Of a stretch of 12,524 nt of DNA, positions 1 to 7,052 are shown one piece after another (the stretch's first letter is position 1; each line of letters starts with the position of its first letter). The notes beneath the pieces were generated by a model. That model did no database searches. It saw nothing but the letters and a program-made list of their open reading frames with translations, and was not told the origin of the DNA. Source of the stretch: Desulfurococcales archaeon (GTDB lineage: Archaea > Thermoproteota > Thermoprotei_A > Sulfolobales > Fervidicoccaceae); contig JALTXS010000123.1 in assembly GCA_027048265.1 (NCBI GenBank), forward strand, positions 1-12,524. The letters run 5' to 3'. Both the position numbers and the translations under genes were made by a program.

Positions 1-14
1 GGTATGAACCCGGC

Positions 15-39
15 CCCCAGCCCCTAACGGGGGCTGGGG
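15..39. terminator. GC-rich hairpin, possible 3' end of an upstream transcript
   Basis: Positions 15-24 (CCCCAGCCCC) pair perfectly with 30-39 (GGGGCTGGGG), leaving a 5-nt loop. No T-run follows on the plus strand. It lies about 80 nt before the first gene and could be the structured end of an RNA or gene beginning outside the window. The stem is seen directly; its role is inference. Confidence 0.35.
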
Positions 40-119
40 ATCCTGCTTCCAGGGATGTGCTAGAGGCTCCCCCACTTGGGATACAATTTAGAAAGAATCA
101 AGAAGGAGGTGAGAACTAG

Positions 120-1037
120 ATGTACGAACTCATCATACTCACCACTCCAACTCTCGACAACATTATACGCCCCAACATGCCCCCCGAAAGGAGGCCCGGG
201 GGCCCCGGGATATACCTCAGCAAGGCGGGCAGTCTCCTCGGATACCGCACTCTGGTGCTGGGGGGACTGAACTACAGGCACCTCCCCCCAATCGAGAGGG
301 CCCACCGCGAAAACAACGCGGACCTCCTGCCTGAGCACACGGGATGTACCCAGCACTACACCCTCGCCTACAACCACCAGGGTCAGAGGATAGCCCTCGC
401 CCTCAACAGATGCCCCCTGACCAGGAGCCCCCGCCGGGCCTTCTCACGCATCCTCCACGCCACCCTCGAGACAGGTCCCCATACCCCCATTGTCTGGGCC
501 CCCCTTTGGGGCGCGGGGGCCCCCGAGCAGCAGCTCCTCAAGCTCCTCCTCAACCACACCCCCAACCCCATAGTCCTTGACCTCCAGCCGCTCGCCCGAG
601 ACCCCCGGAACAGCCTCACCCTATACATAGACGCCCTCAGGAGCACCCGGAGAACCCCCACAATAGCACATGCCGATCGCCACGAGATAAGAACAATCTG
701 CAACCGCCTCGGCTCGAGCAGCCTGAAAGAATGCATCCGGACACTCGGTGTCAAGGAGCTGATAATAAGCAACGGGCCCCACGCAGTCCACCTCCACACC
801 CCCCACACCCGGATAATAGCCCGTCCCCCCTACATTGTGGAGAACCCCGACCCCACCGGAGCCGGAGAAGTCCTCCTATCAACCTACACCATCCTGAGAA
901 GCAGGGGTGAACCACCACGAGAAGCCTTGGAAAAGGCAGTTGAGACCGCAACCCGGCACGTCGAGCATCAAACTCTGAGAAAAACCTCAACTTTAAGGAC
1001 CGTGTCGTCCATGTCATCAAGTCCTGCAATAAACTAG
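120..1037 (+). CDS. PfkB-family (ribokinase-like) sugar/nucleoside kinase homologue with altered catalytic motif
   Basis: A 305-aa protein with ribokinase-fold organisation. The N-terminal glycine-rich segment (residues 27-49, PGGPG then a GYRTLVLGG strand) corresponds to the PfkB substrate-binding start. The HADRHE segment near 184-189 sits where the family has its KPN..E motif. The C-terminal signature DPTGAGE is at 244-250, followed by a helix rich in small residues and an EALEKAVETA helix. PfkB kinases use the Asp of GAGD as catalytic base; here it is Glu250, so activity or substrate may differ. The ATG start is supported by a strong Shine-Dalgarno AAGGAGGTGA at 103-112. Length fits the family. 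The coding strand is unusually C-rich and the protein is rich in Pro, Thr, Arg and His, unlike the purine-rich genes downstream. The last residues after about 292 look like an unconserved tail. Substrate (sugar, nucleoside or other) cannot be told. Confidence 0.8.
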   Translation: MYELIILTTPTLDNIIRPNMPPERRPGGPGIYLSKAGSLLGYRTLVLGGLNYRHLPPIERAHRENNADLLPEHTGCTQHYTLAYNHQGQRIALALNRCPLTRSPRRAFSRILHATLETGPHTPIVWAPLWGAGAPEQQLLKLLLNHTPNPIVLDLQPLARDPRNSLTLYIDALRSTRRTPTIAHADRHEIRTICNRLGSSSLKECIRTLGVKELIISNGPHAVHLHTPHTRIIARPPYIVENPDPTGAGEVLLSTYTILRSRGEPPREALEKAVETATRHVEHQTLRKTSTLRTVSSMSSSPAIN

Positions 1038-1061
1038 ACGAGTCAGATAAGGTTTAGACGT

Positions 1062-1105
1062 GTATCATGATGTTTCCTCGGTATCTATATTTAGAGGAAT
1101 GATAC
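1062..1105. repeat. Interrupted inverted repeat downstream of the kinase gene
   Basis: Outer arms GTATCA (1062-1067) and TGATAC (1100-1105) and inner arms TTCCTC (1074-1079) and GAGGAA (1094-1099) are perfectly complementary. Six unpaired bases lie on the left side and a 14-nt AT-rich loop in the centre. It could be a transcript-end structure of the kinase gene or a protein-binding dyad. Confidence 0.4.
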
Positions 1106-1258
1106 CTACATCTATCACATTTTTCTAAATTATGCTTATTCTGAAAAATAACTATGGCATAGGCACCGACAAGTATAGAAGAACTAGCGAAACCGAAGAT
1201 TTTTCAACTGCATTTAGTATTAGGAGAAAAGGAATCCCGCCACCCCGTATTAGTTTAG

Positions 1259-1276
1259 AGAAAAAACAATTTTTCT
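1259..1276. terminator. A/T-tract inverted repeat, likely bidirectional terminator
   Basis: AGAAAAA (1259-1265) and TTTTTCT (1270-1276) form a 7-bp inverted repeat with T-runs on both strands, about 40 nt beyond the pilin stop codon. Archaeal termination commonly uses short T-tracts, so it suits the end of the minus-strand pilin transcript. Confidence 0.45.
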
Positions 1277-1312
1277 TCATTCCGTATTGTTTTGTGGCTG
1301 TTTCCTCTAGTT

Positions 1313-1756
1313 TTAATCTGCCTTCACATACGCGCTGTCAGATTGACCCTGTGGCGACACTACCTTAATGATATAGTACTCGTCAGCAGTTAGACCTGAG
1401 ACAGTTACGTTGGTGCTAACAAGTTCTCCGGGGCCAATAGTCTGGCCAAAAGTCCAGGAAGTATTACTTGCTACTACAGTACCGGTTGTTGGGTCAAGTA
1501 CGTAAAGGCTCCAAGTACCGTTCTCTATGGGTACTGACCCTACGTTTCTGACATACACTGTAACGTTCTGGGGTGTGTTAGTGTCTATCTGTGCTGCTTC
1601 TACAACAAAGGCTGCTCCGGTTCTCTCTGCGCCGCTTCCCTTGGCCTCACTGCTGAGGCTGCTGACCCAGGCGTAGAGGACTAGTGAGGCAGCTACCGCG
1701 ATTAGTATGAGCAACAGGGTGGCCACAACTGGTGAGACTGCTTTCCTACCCTTCAT
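1313..1756 (-). CDS. Archaeal type IV pilin (class III signal peptide)
   Basis: A 147-aa secreted pilin. Residues 1-6 (MKGRKA) are a short basic leader followed by VSPVVATLLL and a hydrophobic helix to about residue 32. This is the hallmark of archaeal pilin/archaellin precursors cut by the PibD/FlaK-type prepilin peptidase, probably after Ala6. The rest is a Thr/Val/Ser-rich beta domain with four N-glycosylation sequons at Asn64, Asn79, Asn98 and Asn116, as expected for a heavily glycosylated extracellular filament. The ATG start is preceded by GGGTGA at 1766-1771. It is a single pilin gene; no assembly ATPase, platform protein or peptidase lies in the window, so it must rely on machinery encoded elsewhere. 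It could equally be an adhesion pilin or an archaellin-like thread subunit; the N-terminus alone does not decide. Its GC content is lower than its neighbours and it lies between two AT-rich spacers. Confidence 0.88.
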   Translation of the reverse strand: MKGRKAVSPVVATLLLILIAVAASLVLYAWVSSLSSEAKGSGAERTGAAFVVEAAQIDTNTPQNVTVYVRNVGSVPIENGTWSLYVLDPTTGTVVASNTSWTFGQTIGPGELVSTNVTVSGLTADEYYIIKVVSPQGQSDSAYVKAD

Positions 1757-1985
1757 GGCTGTTTCACCCTACTACTAGGTTTTCTTTTTTCCATTATATC
1801 TACTATTTCTGGGTGGTTCCTTAAAAAATGGTTATACAAGTGTTTACGAGATCGCTTTACGGTTGGAGTGGTTTTTATTGTTTTCCTGTTTGTGTAATTA
1901 CTTGTCTTTACTTATTACTATAAATTTTTTACTGTTTTATAAGAAGTATTTTTTTAAGTATCGTAGCGGAGCCAATGCCAGGGAC
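1757..1985. promoter_or_regulatory. AT-rich spacer with probable pilin promoter
   Basis: A 229-nt AT-rich region between the pilin start and the lysA stop. On the minus strand two TATA-like boxes precede the pilin: TTTTTTAA at about 1822-1829 and TATAAT at about 1793-1798. The first would give a leader of about 40 nt, the second a very short one. Its T-tract may also end lysA transcription. Such a large AT-rich control region stands out in this compact GC-rich sequence. A weak plus-strand frame from 1863 has only a T-rich-derived hydrophobic start and runs antisense into lysA; it is not called. Confidence 0.45.
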
Positions 1986-3161
1986 CTAGGCCCTAATAAC
2001 GACCTCACGGGGAGGGGGCCTGATGTTATAGCTACTTGCCATGCTGGCACCATAAGCCCCCGTGTCCAGGATAAGGACAATGTCCCCCACTCCCAGGTTA
2101 GGCGGGAGGGGTACGCCATGGGCGAGTATGTCCCCCGACTCGCAAACATTGCCCACCAGCAGCCCCCTCTCCTCCCACTCCAGTCTACCACGGTGCAGGG
2201 GGAAGACCACTCGATGCATCGCGCCGTAGAGCACGGGGCGTATAAGGTGGTTCATCCCCGTATCAACACCCACTATAAGGCTGTCTTCCCTCCTCTTCAC
2301 CTCAGTCACCCTCGCCAACAGAACTCCAGCGGGTGCAACTATATACCGGCCCGGCTCTATGGTGACCCGGAGGCCCCCTAAACCGGCCTCCTCCAATACC
2401 CCACCAATGCCCAGCGCAAGGCCAGAGTAGTCGAACTCCCTCAGACCCGCCAGGTAGTCGTATGCCATCCCCCCGCCCACATCTATCTCCTCCACCTCTA
2501 CATAAACGTCTAAAAGAGGCAGGATTTTACGGAGGGCCTCCAGGTAAACCCCGGGATCCCATACCCCTGAGCCCACGTGGAAGTGAAGCCTCCTAACCCT
2601 AGAGGCGAAGCCCCCGCCCAGGTCCCTTGCCAGCCTCAGGGCCTCCTGGGGGAGGAGGCCGAACTTGGACCCGGGCCCCCCGGTAACAGTGTACCGGTGG
2701 TGGCCGGATCCCACGCCGGGGTTTATCCTGAGGCCAAGGGTCTCAACCCCCGCACCGTGGAGGAGCCTAGCCTGACCCACGCTGTCCGCGTTAATGGAGA
2801 CGCCCAGTCTCGCAACCTCTAGTAGCTCTTCCCCCGAGACACAGCAGGCCGTGTAGCTTATCCTCTCCGGAGGGAACCCTACCTCCAGAGCTCTCTTCAC
2901 CTCTCCCAGCGAGACCGTCTCCGCCCCCAGGCCCATGACAAGGAGCTCCCCCAATACCTGGGGGTGGGGGTTGGCCTTGAGGCTGTAGAGCACCCTCCGG
3001 GGCCGATAGGTGAATTCCAACAGGACCCTTCGGGCCCTCTCCTTGACCGTGTTGAGATCGTAGATGTAGAGGGGCGTCCCATGCTCCCCCACAATACCTT
3101 CCCAGTCCACCCTCCAAACCCAGTCCCCTGGCCTCGGGGGCTGGATTACCGTTTTCTCCAC
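1986..3161 (-). CDS. lysA: Diaminopimelate decarboxylase-type PLP enzyme
   Basis: A 391-aa fold-type III (alanine racemase/ODC-like) PLP decarboxylase. Known function of the family: meso-diaminopimelate to L-lysine plus CO2, in the cytoplasm. Visible motifs: YSLKANPH at 59-66 with Lys62 as the Schiff-base lysine; TGGPGSKFG at 160-168, typical of LysA; HFHVGSG at 193-199; EIDVGGGM at 225-232, binding the PLP phosphate; EPGR at 269-272; CESGD at 340-344, the LysA form of the substrate-site motif (ornithine/arginine decarboxylases usually have CDG-type sequences); GAYGASM and SYN near 368-379 completing the dimer active site. Length is slightly short for LysA (about 400-420 aa). The start is GTG at 3159-3161, with only a weak GGGG upstream. 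It stands alone, with no other lysine-pathway gene in the window. An activity on a related carboxylated amine is possible but the motifs favour diaminopimelate. Confidence 0.88.
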   Translation of the reverse strand: MEKTVIQPPRPGDWVWRVDWEGIVGEHGTPLYIYDLNTVKERARRVLLEFTYRPRRVLYSLKANPHPQVLGELLVMGLGAETVSLGEVKRALEVGFPPERISYTACCVSGEELLEVARLGVSINADSVGQARLLHGAGVETLGLRINPGVGSGHHRYTVTGGPGSKFGLLPQEALRLARDLGGGFASRVRRLHFHVGSGVWDPGVYLEALRKILPLLDVYVEVEEIDVGGGMAYDYLAGLREFDYSGLALGIGGVLEEAGLGGLRVTIEPGRYIVAPAGVLLARVTEVKRREDSLIVGVDTGMNHLIRPVLYGAMHRVVFPLHRGRLEWEERGLLVGNVCESGDILAHGVPLPPNLGVGDIVLILDTGAYGASMASSYNIRPPPREVVIRA

Positions 3162-3462
3162 CGCCTGTAACCCCAGGTGTTTGTTTGGTGTCGGGAACGT
3201 GTGCTTGTGTGATGTTGGGGGTTTATGAGGATAGATCGGTCAAACCGGGAGAAAAACATATATTATAAAGAATGGTTCTGTGAACCAGTGAGCCTCCCAC
3301 AAAGGGTGGGCAGGCCCTCGGGGGACACGCGGGGCACCACCCTTGGGGTGGGCCCCGCTTTATGCTGTGATAACTGTTCCCTATGTCATAACGTAACGGC
3401 TAGACAGCGTCTGTGTTACAATCCGTAGGTTTGGCTATATCCCTTGTAGGAGGTCGAGAGGC
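3162..3462. promoter_or_regulatory. Structured intergenic region between lysA and the ABC importer
   Basis: This 301-nt divergent spacer has no credible gene. It contains an AT-rich TATA candidate at about 3257-3269 (ATATATTATAAAG) usable in either direction; a CCCAC/GTGGG stem near 3296-3310; a strong GC hairpin at 3331-3356; a second TATA-like element, GCTTTATG, at 3357-3364; and a nested dyad at 3393-3419 (GTAAC/GTTAC around AGAC/GTCT). If transcription of the importer starts near the first TATA box, the leader would be about 170 nt and structured. I do not see a cobalamin-riboswitch core. Confidence 0.45.
3331..3356 (+). repeat. Strong GC hairpin in the importer leader
   Basis: GGGGC (3331-3335) pairs with GCCCC (3352-3356) and CCACCC (3337-3342) pairs with GGGTGG (3346-3351), giving 11 base pairs with one bulged A and a 3-nt loop (TTG). 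It could be an attenuating leader structure, the end of a short leader RNA, or a processing site upstream of the binding-protein gene. Confidence 0.5.
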
Positions 3463-4887
3463 TTGGCAACACAGCATGGCTTTGCGGTGTTCCTTGCGCT
3501 TGTGGCTCTGATTGTGGGTGTTTTTGCATCATACTCGGCCTACACCACCTCAAAGGCCGCAGAGGAGCTTGCCCTGAGCGTGGATAGGGTCTCGGGCCAG
3601 CTCCATGACTTAAGCAAGGTGCTGAAGGATACAGCAGCTACAGTCCAGGAGCTTTCCCAGAAGCTGACTCGCTTGGAGGAGAGGACGCGGGGTATTGAGG
3701 GCAGCGTTTCCAATGTTGAGGAGAAGACGCGGGAGCTGGAGAAGCGCATAGGTTCTCTAGAGGGGGGCCTGGGCAGTGTCTCCAAGAATATTGAGGATGT
3801 TGGGAAAAGGGTAGGCGAGGTCTCGGGGAGGCTTGGGGGGGTGGAGGAGGAGCTCCAGGTGACCCGGGAGAACCTATCCGCCCTCGCCTCCCAGGTTGAG
3901 GAACTGGGCCTGAGACTGGCGGAGGTAGAGGAGAGGGTCGCGTCGTTCGAGGCCCGGTTGGAGGCGGCGACGTTCCCCCTGGAGGTCAGTGACGCTCTTG
4001 GGAGAATTGTGGTAATACCCGAGCCTCCGGAGAGGATAGTCAGTATCGCCCCCAGTGTTACGGAGATCCTCTTCACCATAGGCGCGGGGGATCTGGTGGT
4101 AGGCGTTGACCAGTTCAGCGACTACCCGCCCGAGGTGGTGGAGAAGGTGAAGGCGGGGGAGCTGGAGGTGATCGGGGGCTTCTCCACGGTCAGCATAGAA
4201 AAGGTGGTGAGCCTACGCCCTGACCTCGTTGTCGGCGTGGCTGGCGTCCAACTTAAGATAATATACGCCCTCTCCCAGCTCGGTGTGACCGCGGTGAGCC
4301 TCGCGAGCGACACCATCGGCGACGTGTATAACAACATCCTCCTCCTGGGCAAGATAACCCGCCACATGGAGGAGGCGAAACAGCTCGTCGCGGACATGCA
4401 GAGGGGGGTACAGGAAGTCTACCTAACGACAACCACGGCCAACACTACGCCCAGCGTCCTCTTCGTGGTCTGGGTAAACCCCATCTTCGCCGCAGGAGGC
4501 AAGAGCTGGGTCAACGACCTTATAGGCATAGCCGGGGGAGAGAACGCCCTGGGAGACGTTGAGGACTCCTGGCCCATGGTGAGCTGGGAGGTCATTCTAG
4601 AGACAAAGCCCGACGTGATAATATTCACCGAGAACGCCGGGGGCCTCGCCAACGCCACCCAGGCCCTCGAGTGGCTGGCAAGCCAGCCCGGCTCCAGCAA
4701 CATAACAGCCATCGCGGAGGGCAGGGTCTACATGCTCCACGGCGAGCTCAGCGACGCCCTCCAGAGGCCCGGGGTGAGGCTAGTAATCGCCGCAGAGGCG
4801 CTGGCGAGGATAATACACCCCGAGCTCTATGGTCTAGAGGCCCTGCCCAACGACCTATACGCGGAGGACCTGGGACTTGGAGGCTGA
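3463..4887 (+). CDS. Membrane-anchored substrate-binding protein of a cobalamin/Fe-chelate-type ABC importer, with coiled-coil stalk
   Basis: A 474-aa extracellular ligand-binding component. Residues 7-27 form one hydrophobic segment with no lipobox Cys, so it is probably an uncleaved N-terminal anchor. Residues about 33-168 are a long Glu/Lys/Leu-rich coiled coil with regular repeats. Residues about 172-460 are the BtuF/FecB-type binding domain: PERIVSIAPSVTEILFTIGAG at 189-209, LRPDLVVG at 251-258, and KPDVIIF at 382-388. Four N-glycosylation sequons (Asn137, 327, 397, 413) fit an exterior location. The start is TTG, chosen because AGGAGGTC at 3448-3455 lies 7 nt upstream. The permease start overlaps its last codons by 11 nt, so the three genes form one operon. 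The usual family length is about 280-350 aa; the excess is the stalk. The SxTE pattern resembles BtuF, so corrinoid is my best guess; siderophore, haem or other metal chelate remain possible. Confidence 0.85.
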   Translation: MATQHGFAVFLALVALIVGVFASYSAYTTSKAAEELALSVDRVSGQLHDLSKVLKDTAATVQELSQKLTRLEERTRGIEGSVSNVEEKTRELEKRIGSLEGGLGSVSKNIEDVGKRVGEVSGRLGGVEEELQVTRENLSALASQVEELGLRLAEVEERVASFEARLEAATFPLEVSDALGRIVVIPEPPERIVSIAPSVTEILFTIGAGDLVVGVDQFSDYPPEVVEKVKAGELEVIGGFSTVSIEKVVSLRPDLVVGVAGVQLKIIYALSQLGVTAVSLASDTIGDVYNNILLLGKITRHMEEAKQLVADMQRGVQEVYLTTTTANTTPSVLFVVWVNPIFAAGGKSWVNDLIGIAGGENALGDVEDSWPMVSWEVILETKPDVIIFTENAGGLANATQALEWLASQPGSSNITAIAEGRVYMLHGELSDALQRPGVRLVIAAEALARIIHPELYGLEALPNDLYAEDLGLGG

Positions 4888-5890
4888 AGGTCAGAGTCCC
4901 CATGTAGACTTGGGGGACGAGTATAGGAGGCGCTCTAGGAGGATTTTCCTCCACATACTGCTCGCCTCAACCCTCCTTCTCCTAGCCACCCTCGCTTCCC
5001 TATCCATCGGCCCCACTGGGGGCATCAGTCCCCTAAACTTCCTCAAGGGAGATCCCATCGCCGAGGTTAGGGCCATCCGCACCCTCGCCGGCCTCGCCTC
5101 AGGGGCTATACTGGGGGCGGTGGGCCTCGCCCTTCAGACTGTTCTCAGAAACCCCCTGGTGGACCCCTACATCCTTGGGGTGAGCTCGGGGGCCTTCCTG
5201 GGCTCCCTCGCCTACATCGCCCTAGACCTGCCCCTGGGGCCTGTGGGGCTATTCTTGGGGGGCTTCACGGGAGGCATGGTGGCTCTCCTGGCGACCTACG
5301 GGCTGAGCCGGGCTTCGGGCTTCGGGGCCCTGAGCATAGTACTCTCGGGCGTGGCAGTGGGGATGATGGCCTCGAGCTTGGCGGCGCTCCTCATATTCGT
5401 GTATGAGGACCGCCTGGGCCTCGCCGTCGCGCTGATGTTTGGGAGCCTGGCCTACACTGGCCCCGGGGGGGCTGTGGCCATGGTTCCCGCCCTCGCATTC
5501 ACATTAGCGTGGCTTGTGCTTAGGAGGACGTGGCTCTCCCACTACCTGGTGGGGGAGGACTACGCGGCGTCCCGTGGGGTCCCCGTAGAACGCCTCAAGA
5601 AGGAGGCCTTCCTCGCAACAGCGGTGGGCGTGGGGTCTGTTTCAAGCCTACTGGGACCCATTGGCTTCGTGGGCCTCATAGGACCCCACCTGGCGAGGCT
5701 GGCGGCCGGGGGGGAGCCCGGGGCTACTTTGGTGCTCAGCCTCTTGGCCTCGCCCCTCATACTCCTGGCGGGGGACGTTGCGGCGAGGAGTCTTCTCTCC
5801 CCCCAGGAGGTCCCCGTGGGGGTTTTTACAAGCCTCCTGGGAGCCCCCTTCTTCCTCTACCTGCTCGTGAGTACGGGTCGGTCGAGATGA
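4877..5890 (+). CDS. FecCD/BtuC-family ABC importer permease
   Basis: A 337-aa integral membrane protein, the channel-forming dimer subunit of a type II ABC importer. Family hallmarks are clear: LAGLASGAILGAVGLALQ then LRNPLVDPYILGVSSGA at about 70-106; the cytoplasmic coupling-helix region GPIGFVGLIGPHLAR at 260-274; and SPQEVPVGVFTSLLGAPFF at 308-326. Hydrophobic segments are consistent with the 9-10 transmembrane helices of this family, and length is typical. The TTG start at 4877 lies inside the binding-protein gene, 9 nt after GGAGG (4863-4867), which favours translational coupling; an in-frame TTG at about 4910 is the alternative. The stop overlaps the next start as ATGA. Substrate follows that of the binding protein. 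Confidence 0.9.
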   Translation: MEAEGQSPHVDLGDEYRRRSRRIFLHILLASTLLLLATLASLSIGPTGGISPLNFLKGDPIAEVRAIRTLAGLASGAILGAVGLALQTVLRNPLVDPYILGVSSGAFLGSLAYIALDLPLGPVGLFLGGFTGGMVALLATYGLSRASGFGALSIVLSGVAVGMMASSLAALLIFVYEDRLGLAVALMFGSLAYTGPGGAVAMVPALAFTLAWLVLRRTWLSHYLVGEDYAASRGVPVERLKKEAFLATAVGVGSVSSLLGPIGFVGLIGPHLARLAAGGEPGATLVLSLLASPLILLAGDVAARSLLSPQEVPVGVFTSLLGAPFFLYLLVSTGRSR

Positions 5891-6642
5891 GCCGCCCAAG
5901 AATAGAACTTAGGGGCACCATTGGCTGGGGGGATAGGGTCCTATTCGATGTGGAGAAGCTGGTCCTAGAGCCCCCGGGGGTAACCTGCGTGCTAGGGCCC
6001 AACGGCAGTGGTAAGACCACCCTTCTCAAGACCCTAGGCGGGGTTATCGAGGGGAAAGGGGCCCACGTTGAGGCCAGCCCCCCGGGGCTGGAGAGGGCAT
6101 ACAGTCCCCCCTATCCCCCCGTTGACTCGGGGCTGGATGGGTGGAGCCTCCTCTCCATAGCAACTGGGTCGCCGAGCCCCCTATCATCCCCCAACGTCCC
6201 TGAGGGGGTCGCGAGGGCCCTGGGCTACCTGGAGGAGCTGGGTCTCCCTCAGGGGGGGCTCTCGAGGCCTCTCTCGCGGATGAGCACGGGGGAAGCTATG
6301 AAGGTCCTCCTCTCCGGTATTATAGCTAGCCGTGCCCAGGCCCTCTTTCTGGACGAGCCCAACGGGCACCTGGACCTGGCCTCGAGGTCCCGCCTCTACT
6401 CTATACTTTCACGAGCCTCGGTGGAGCGCATAGTAGTGGTGAGCCTTCATGACGTGGGGGAGGCGGCCCAGGCCTGCCGCAGGGTGTTCCTCCTATCCCG
6501 GGAGGGCCCAGTGGCCTGGGGGGAGGCGGGTGAGGTCCTCGTCCCAGGGTTGCTCGAGAAAGCCTACGGGATAAGCTTCCAGCTGGTGGAGCTCAGGGGG
6601 GGTCAAAGGGTCCCCCTCCCCCTGCTCGGGGATTCTCCCTAG
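5887..6642 (+). CDS. ABC importer ATPase (BtuD/FecE type) with divergent Q-loop and signature
   Basis: A 251-aa nucleotide-binding subunit that powers the preceding permease. Walker A is GPNGSGKTT (37-45), Walker B ALFLDEP (152-158) followed by NGHLD, and the switch His is at 188 (SLHD). The signature normally LSGGE/Q reads MSTGE at 132-136. The Q-loop position reads YSPPYPP (72-78) where the family has Y.PQ, so the conserved Gln appears replaced. The start is the ATG of the ATGA overlap with the permease; longer in-frame upstream sequence is only a shadow of the permease gene. No strong Shine-Dalgarno is visible, consistent with coupling. The C-terminus overlaps the convergent NfeD gene by 4 nt. 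Confidence 0.88.
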   Translation: MSRPRIELRGTIGWGDRVLFDVEKLVLEPPGVTCVLGPNGSGKTTLLKTLGGVIEGKGAHVEASPPGLERAYSPPYPPVDSGLDGWSLLSIATGSPSPLSSPNVPEGVARALGYLEELGLPQGGLSRPLSRMSTGEAMKVLLSGIIASRAQALFLDEPNGHLDLASRSRLYSILSRASVERIVVVSLHDVGEAAQACRRVFLLSREGPVAWGEAGEVLVPGLLEKAYGISFQLVELRGGQRVPLPLLGDSP

Positions 6643-7052
6643 GCGTCCTCATCTCCTCTGTGCTTGGCCGCGGGCTCCACGAGAAGCATCATCCCCTCGA
6701 CCCCCACCACCCTGACCCTCTCCCCCTTGGGAACCGGTCCCTGGGTGCTTCTAGCTCTCCAGTACTCGCCCTCCAGTAGAACCATCCCCTCCCCCCGGCT
6801 TAGTATGTCCTCAACGACGACCGCGGTCTTCCCCACCAAGGACTCAGGGCCGGCCTCGGGGGCCCTTAGCTGGGCCTGGGCGGCCTTGTATCCCACCGCC
6901 GCCATGAAGGCCACGATAATAGCGGTGGCGGCGAGGGCGGCCTCCCTCGGGAAAATGCCCGTGCCCCAAGCGAGGATAACTAGTAGGAGCGCGACCGCGC
7001 CCGCCACCAGTAGCTCGTCCACCAGGGCTATGACTGCCTCCATGCGGCCCAT
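6639..7052 (-). CDS. nfeD: Short NfeD-like membrane protein (two TM helices plus OB-fold domain)
   Basis: A 137-aa protein with two hydrophobic helices (about 8-31 and 37-56) and a C-terminal soluble domain (about 70-127). The domain follows the NfeD OB-fold pattern: LVGKTAVVVEDI, then GMVLLEGEYWRARS, then GERVRVVGVEGMMLLV. It lacks the N-terminal ClpP-like protease domain of long NfeD proteins, so it belongs to the short membrane class that usually partners stomatin/SPFH proteins; no stomatin gene lies beside it here. The start is ATG with GGAGTGGAG upstream; a second Met at residue 4 is possible. It converges with the importer ATPase (4-nt overlap) and diverges from the nuclease gene. A role in membrane-domain organisation is inferred from the family only. 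Confidence 0.75.
   Translation of the reverse strand: MGRMEAVIALVDELLVAGAVALLLVILAWGTGIFPREAALAATAIIVAFMAAVGYKAAQAQLRAPEAGPESLVGKTAVVVEDILSRGEGMVLLEGEYWRARSTQGPVPKGERVRVVGVEGMMLLVEPAAKHRGDEDA

Larger units (their letters stand above)
1038..1312. other. AT-rich intergenic region without a convincing gene
   Basis: Base composition changes sharply to AT-rich just after the kinase stop. The stretch holds an interrupted inverted repeat (1062-1105) and a terminator-like repeat (1259-1276). An open frame starting near 1132 runs into the pilin gene antisense and has no recognisable domain or ribosome-binding site, so I do not call it. Confidence 0.6.

Noticed and set aside
1067..1144. Possible free box C/D RNA (ATGATGT and CTGA)
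   Set aside because: The C box deviates, the boxes are about 70 nt apart, and I found no guide complementarity or D'/C' pair.
1132..1368. Plus-strand open frame of 78 aa
   Set aside because: It runs antisense into the pilin gene, has no ribosome-binding site and no recognisable domain; its composition just follows the AT-rich spacer.
1863..2381. Plus-strand open frame with a hydrophobic N-terminus
   Set aside because: The hydrophobic start is produced by the T-rich spacer and the remainder is the antisense of lysA.
3270..3425. Cobalamin riboswitch upstream of the importer
   Set aside because: The conserved core and B12-box sequence are not present; only generic stems are seen.
5530..5886. 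N-terminal extension of the importer ATPase
   Set aside because: It is an out-of-frame reading of the permease gene; the ATGA junction at 5887 gives a normal-length ATPase.
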